From contig CAZQLL010000005.1 of the NCBI GenBank assembly GCA_964594125.1, forward strand, positions 62,001-126,000: a DNA stretch of 64,000 nt, read 5' to 3'. Under the pieces are notes generated by a model. It was not told the DNA's origin. It searched no databases and saw only the letters and a program-made list of their open reading frames with translations. Position 1 is the first letter of the stretch. Every line of letters starts with the position of its first letter. The position numbers and the translations under genes were made by a program. Origin of the DNA: CAVRZJ01 sp964594125 (lineage in GTDB: Bacteria > Acidobacteriota > Thermoanaerobaculia > Thermoanaerobaculales > Thermoanaerobaculaceae). Of this stretch, positions 61,901 to 64,000 are shown piece after piece.

Positions 61901-64000
61901 CCGTGACCGCCGACTTCTCGTGGTCGCCGGCCGCGGAGCGCGACGTCCCGGTCGTGTTCACCGCGATGCAGGGGTACGCGTACGGCGATCCGACCGCCTT
62001 CACCTGGACGTTCAAGGACGACGGCGGCGCCGCATCGGGCGGGCTGCGGGTCTCGGCGCTCGCCACCGCGACCGGTCCCTCGGTGACGCACACGTTCGCC
62101 TGCGGCGGCGCCTTCGAGGTGGTGCTCACCGCCCGCCGCGGCAGCTTCCAGCAGACCACGACCAAGACGGTGGCGGTCGCCGGCGACCCCTGCTGCTCGG
62201 CGCCGTCGCCGCCGACCGCCGCATTCTCGGTGTCGCCGCTGGGCGCCGACCCCGACTACCCGCAGCAGATGCAGCCGTACGTCGGGCAGACGGTCCACCT
62301 CACCGACCAGTCGACCGGCAGCCCGACGGGCTGGTCGTGGAGCGGGCTGCCGGGAGACGCCGCGTCCACGGAGCAGAGCCCGAGCGTCGTGTGGAGCGCG
62401 CCGGGCACCTACACCGTCTCGCTGACCGCGAGCAACTGCCGCGGGGCGTCGACGCCGGCGAGCCGCGCGATCACCGTCCACCCCGACATCCGCCCGATGG
62501 ACCGCCGGTTCGATTTCGGCACGTCCACCTCGCCGGTCGAGCCGGGCTACACCGGCGTCACCCACACCACCGCCTACTCCGCTGCGCGCGGCTGGGGGTG
62601 GATCGCCGGCGCCGTCGACAGCCGCAACCGCACCTCCGGAACCGACCTCTCGCGCGATCTCGTCTTCGCCGCCGAGGCCACCTTCGCGGTCGACGTCCCG
62701 ATCGGCATCTACGACGTCACGCTGACGGCGGGCGACGCCGCGTCGGCGCATGACCAGGTCGCCGTCATCCTCGAGGGCGAGCAGCTCGACACCATCACCA
62801 CCGCCAGGAACCAGTGGGCGGTGCGCGTCTACCACGTCGCGGCCGTCGACGGCCAGCTCACCCTCACGCTGCGCGACCTCGGCGGCGCCGACAAGTTCTT
62901 CGCGATCAACGCGCTCACGGTCGCCACGGCGCCCACCAGGCGGTTCGACTTCGGCGTCGCGGGATCGCCCACGGCGGCCGGCTACGTGCCGGTGCCGAGC
63001 ACTCAGCGCTACTCGCCGGCGCGCGGCTATGGCTGGCTGTCCGGGAGCGTCGGCGGCCGCGACCGCGCCAAGGGCGACGCCCTCGCCCGCGACATCGCCT
63101 TCTCGCCGCTGGCGACGTTCGCGCTCGACCTCCCGAACGGCGAGTACGACGTCACGGTGCGCATCGGCGACATGGGCGCCGGCCACGACCAGGCCGGGGT
63201 GTTCCTCGAAGGGGCGTTCGCCGCCTCGCTGACCACCGCCGCGGGGCAAATCGAGGTGCGGACCTTCCGCACGGCCGTCGCCGACGGCCAGCTCACGCTC
63301 CTCCTCGACGACCTCGGCGGCGCCGACGCCAACGTCGCCATCGTCGGGCTCGAGGTGGCGAACGAGGCGCCCCCGGCAAGCGTCGTGACCCTGCCGGGAG
63401 GCGTCCGCCTCGAGCTCACGCGCGTGCCGGCCGGCACCTTCGCCATGGGGTCGCCGGAGGGCGAACGCGGCCGCAGCGCCGACGAGGGGCCGCAGCACGA
63501 CGTCCGCATCACGCGCGCGTTCTGGATCGGCGCGACCGAGGTGACCCAGGCGCAGTGGCAGGCGGTGATGGGCACGAACCCGGCCGCGGGCGCCGGCATC
63601 GGTCCCGACCTGCCGGTCTACAACGTCGCCTGGAACGCGGTCGCCGGGCCCGGCGGGTTCATCGAGAGGCTCAACCAGCACCTCGCCGCCACCGCCCAGG
63701 TCGGCGCCGGGTCGCTGCGGCTGCCGACCGAGGCCGAGTGGGAGTACGCCGCGCGCGCCGGCAGCGCCACGCGCTTCGCGTTCGGCGACGCGGCGGCGTG
63801 CGACGACGGCTGCGGCCCGTGCGAGGAGGCCGCGGCGCGCATGTGGTGGTGCGGCAACGCAGGCAGCGCCAATCACCCGGCCGCCTCGCTGGCGCCCAAC
63901 GGGCTGGGCATCTTCGACGCCCACGGCAACGTGTGGGAGTGGGTCGCCGACCGCTGGGGGCCGTACACCGCCGGGCTGCAGCTCGACCCGACTGGACCGG
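58933..64000 (+). CDS. giant secreted metzincin with FN3, PKD, malectin-like and FGE-like domains (3' end missing)
   Basis: The frame is open from a GTG (ribosome site GGAGAG) to the window end, at least 1689 residues. A signal peptide (VLAICTAIAALATAPARAA) comes first. The zinc motif HEMGHGLGFGH at 372-382 with a Met-turn (ALMYPM) marks a matrixin-like metzincin. Then follow about five FN3-type modules with repeated TYYYRARARDDCGG strands and three PKD modules (WSWYDFQGAG, FTWTFKDDGG, GWSWSGLPGD). Two related malectin-like modules follow (RRFDFGTSTSPVEPGYTGV; RRFDFGVAGSPTAAGYVPV). From about 1487 a formylglycine-generating-enzyme-like domain begins (PAGTFAMGSPEGERG, RLPTEAEWEYAARAG, GNVWEWV). 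It is a surface or secreted multidomain protein; protease and binding roles are inferred from domains. Confidence 0.85.
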   Translation, partial: MNRHRVLAICTAIAALATAPARAASIIPPRDLGELAATSQAVVLGEPVATRTLRRGPLLFTETTFAVDTLVKGGDEHRRLVTVLVPGGDLGTQGWVVAGAPRFQPGERYLLMLAGGDPARMQLRMLSWGVLKEVRGRDGSVLLQPVPEAGEVEAFPRADGGPAERPATYRRDALLRHLADVGSGAATWSAAAVVATPEQMPLAVAAAAPPSACRYMTSSPPYTRWRAFDPGQAGSVTIYADSAGDPSMSPGNGFSQVQSAISAWNGTTTSINILYGGTTGVSLGCDGIYNEVPSGSPEYPPFGTNVVVFADPCSDIPDLSGCSGYLGIGGPYWSGSHTYDGATWSTITGWFVILNNGVGCLGSTNYTIMVTHEMGHGLGFGHVDDPNALMYPMCCHPINSTDEACAEYTYPTADPVPPPAPTGVQATDGTYTDRVRVTWNSASGATSYKVFRNTSNDSGTATQIASPGGTSHDDYGVTPGTAYWYWVKATNTYGDSGFSSSNDGFAATCPGAPAAPALDAPSAAGSGQSYSVTWTSTSPDNSYEVQEDDNPSFSSPSTYSVAGTSRSFSNAPGTYYYRARARDDCGGSTSWSGWSNSDSTQVVACGTPAAPAISAPAGADSGAAYTVSWSAVATADSYEVQEATNAAFTGAQSWIVTATSRGFSHTAASATTYYYRVRARDDCGGSTYVSAWSSTGATTVTPCVTPAAPVLGAPASAPAGQSYTVSWTATSPDPAYELQQSTDAGFASPTTYSLTGTSRAFTNAPPINTTFYYRARALNVCGGTTYYSLWSNTATVQVTVCSQVGAPSLASPASGAKVAAPSVTLSWGAVAGAASYDVHFGPGEPPLVATVTGTSHAVSVAEGQSYSWKIVARNACSSAASAVRSFTVCSAPAPPAANFTWSPQGAAPGFPSQQQPYVGQTVQFTDLSTNAPTAWSWYDFQGAGVTYTVQHPTHAWSTAGGKNVRLIATNCQGSSAEVLKSVTIHPDTRAVTADFSWSPAAERDVPVVFTAMQGYAYGDPTAFTWTFKDDGGAASGGLRVSALATATGPSVTHTFACGGAFEVVLTARRGSFQQTTTKTVAVAGDPCCSAPSPPTAAFSVSPLGADPDYPQQMQPYVGQTVHLTDQSTGSPTGWSWSGLPGDAASTEQSPSVVWSAPGTYTVSLTASNCRGASTPASRAITVHPDIRPMDRRFDFGTSTSPVEPGYTGVTHTTAYSAARGWGWIAGAVDSRNRTSGTDLSRDLVFAAEATFAVDVPIGIYDVTLTAGDAASAHDQVAVILEGEQLDTITTARNQWAVRVYHVAAVDGQLTLTLRDLGGADKFFAINALTVATAPTRRFDFGVAGSPTAAGYVPVPSTQRYSPARGYGWLSGSVGGRDRAKGDALARDIAFSPLATFALDLPNGEYDVTVRIGDMGAGHDQAGVFLEGAFAASLTTAAGQIEVRTFRTAVADGQLTLLLDDLGGADANVAIVGLEVANEAPPASVVTLPGGVRLELTRVPAGTFAMGSPEGERGRSADEGPQHDVRITRAFWIGATEVTQAQWQAVMGTNPAAGAGIGPDLPVYNVAWNAVAGPGGFIERLNQHLAATAQVGAGSLRLPTEAEWEYAARAGSATRFAFGDAAACDDGCGPCEEAAARMWWCGNAGSANHPAASLAPNGLGIFDAHGNVWEWVADRWGPYTAGLQLDPTGP

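Noticed and set aside
60130..63924. 1264-codon minus-strand open frame
   Set aside because: It is antisense to the metzincin/FN3/PKD gene, is low-complexity and has no recognisable family. The plus strand has unmistakable domain motifs.

Overview
The window is very GC-rich, gene-dense bacterial DNA from a diderm. It encodes BamA, LolC/LolD lipoprotein export, multiheme cytochrome secretion and a UbiE/MenG quinone methyltransferase. Many adjacent genes overlap by 1-11 bases and look translationally coupled. The mix of TPR proteins, an RHS protein, PKD/FN3 surface proteins, a GSU2203/GSU2204-type cytochrome and outer-membrane protein pair, and a SufU/SufT-type SUF operon would fit an Acidobacteriota lineage (Thermoanaerobaculia-like) or possibly a Myxococcota/Desulfuromonadota relative. 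This placement is inference: no rRNA or other marker is present.

Layout. 1-2.3 kb: tandem L,D-transpeptidases, a small secreted protein and ElbB. 2.5-10.1 kb (minus strand): a TPR protein and the conserved translation/secretion operon ffh-rpsP-khpA-rimM-trmD-rplS-rnhB. 10.2-16.2 kb: a Ser/Thr kinase, two small stress-type membrane proteins, a beta-CASP nuclease, a YihY-family membrane protein and UbiE/MenG. 16.3-24.6 kb (minus): lysS-lolC-lolD-clpC-bamA, an outer-membrane biogenesis cluster that includes a Clp unfoldase. 24.7-28.1 kb: a strong sigma70-type promoter, a decaheme cytochrome and an outer-membrane barrel gene with an in-frame TGA read here as selenocysteine. 28.2-34.8 kb: purine nucleoside phosphorylase, a metallo-beta-lactamase-fold hydrolase, a DUF4097-like protein, a TPR protein, an acyl-CoA carboxylase beta subunit and an anion permease.

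34.9-41.5 kb: four overlapping genes for an RHS protein with a Cys / hydrophobic / Arg-rich tail, an Lgt-like enzyme, a CPBP glutamic intramembrane protease and a YD-repeat/PKD secreted protein. I read this as a candidate dedicated surface-anchoring module. 41.7-48.0 kb: an Rrf2-controlled SUF operon (sufC-B-D-S-U-T). 48.2-51.0 kb: the TrkA/TrkH potassium transporter. 51-64 kb: a DUF3365 heme protein, a DUF4143 ATPase, a peptidase-S74 tail-fiber-type protein, a winged-helix/TPR regulator, a LiaF-LytS-LytTR signalling operon and the start of a very large secreted metzincin with FN3, PKD, malectin-like and formylglycine-generating-enzyme-like domains that runs off the end.

Two patterns cut across the genes. 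Short intergenic arrays of seven-base units, with different unit sequences at different sites, recur at eight places. An imperfect palindromic element occurs twice. No tRNA, rRNA, insertion sequence, CRISPR array or prophage was seen.
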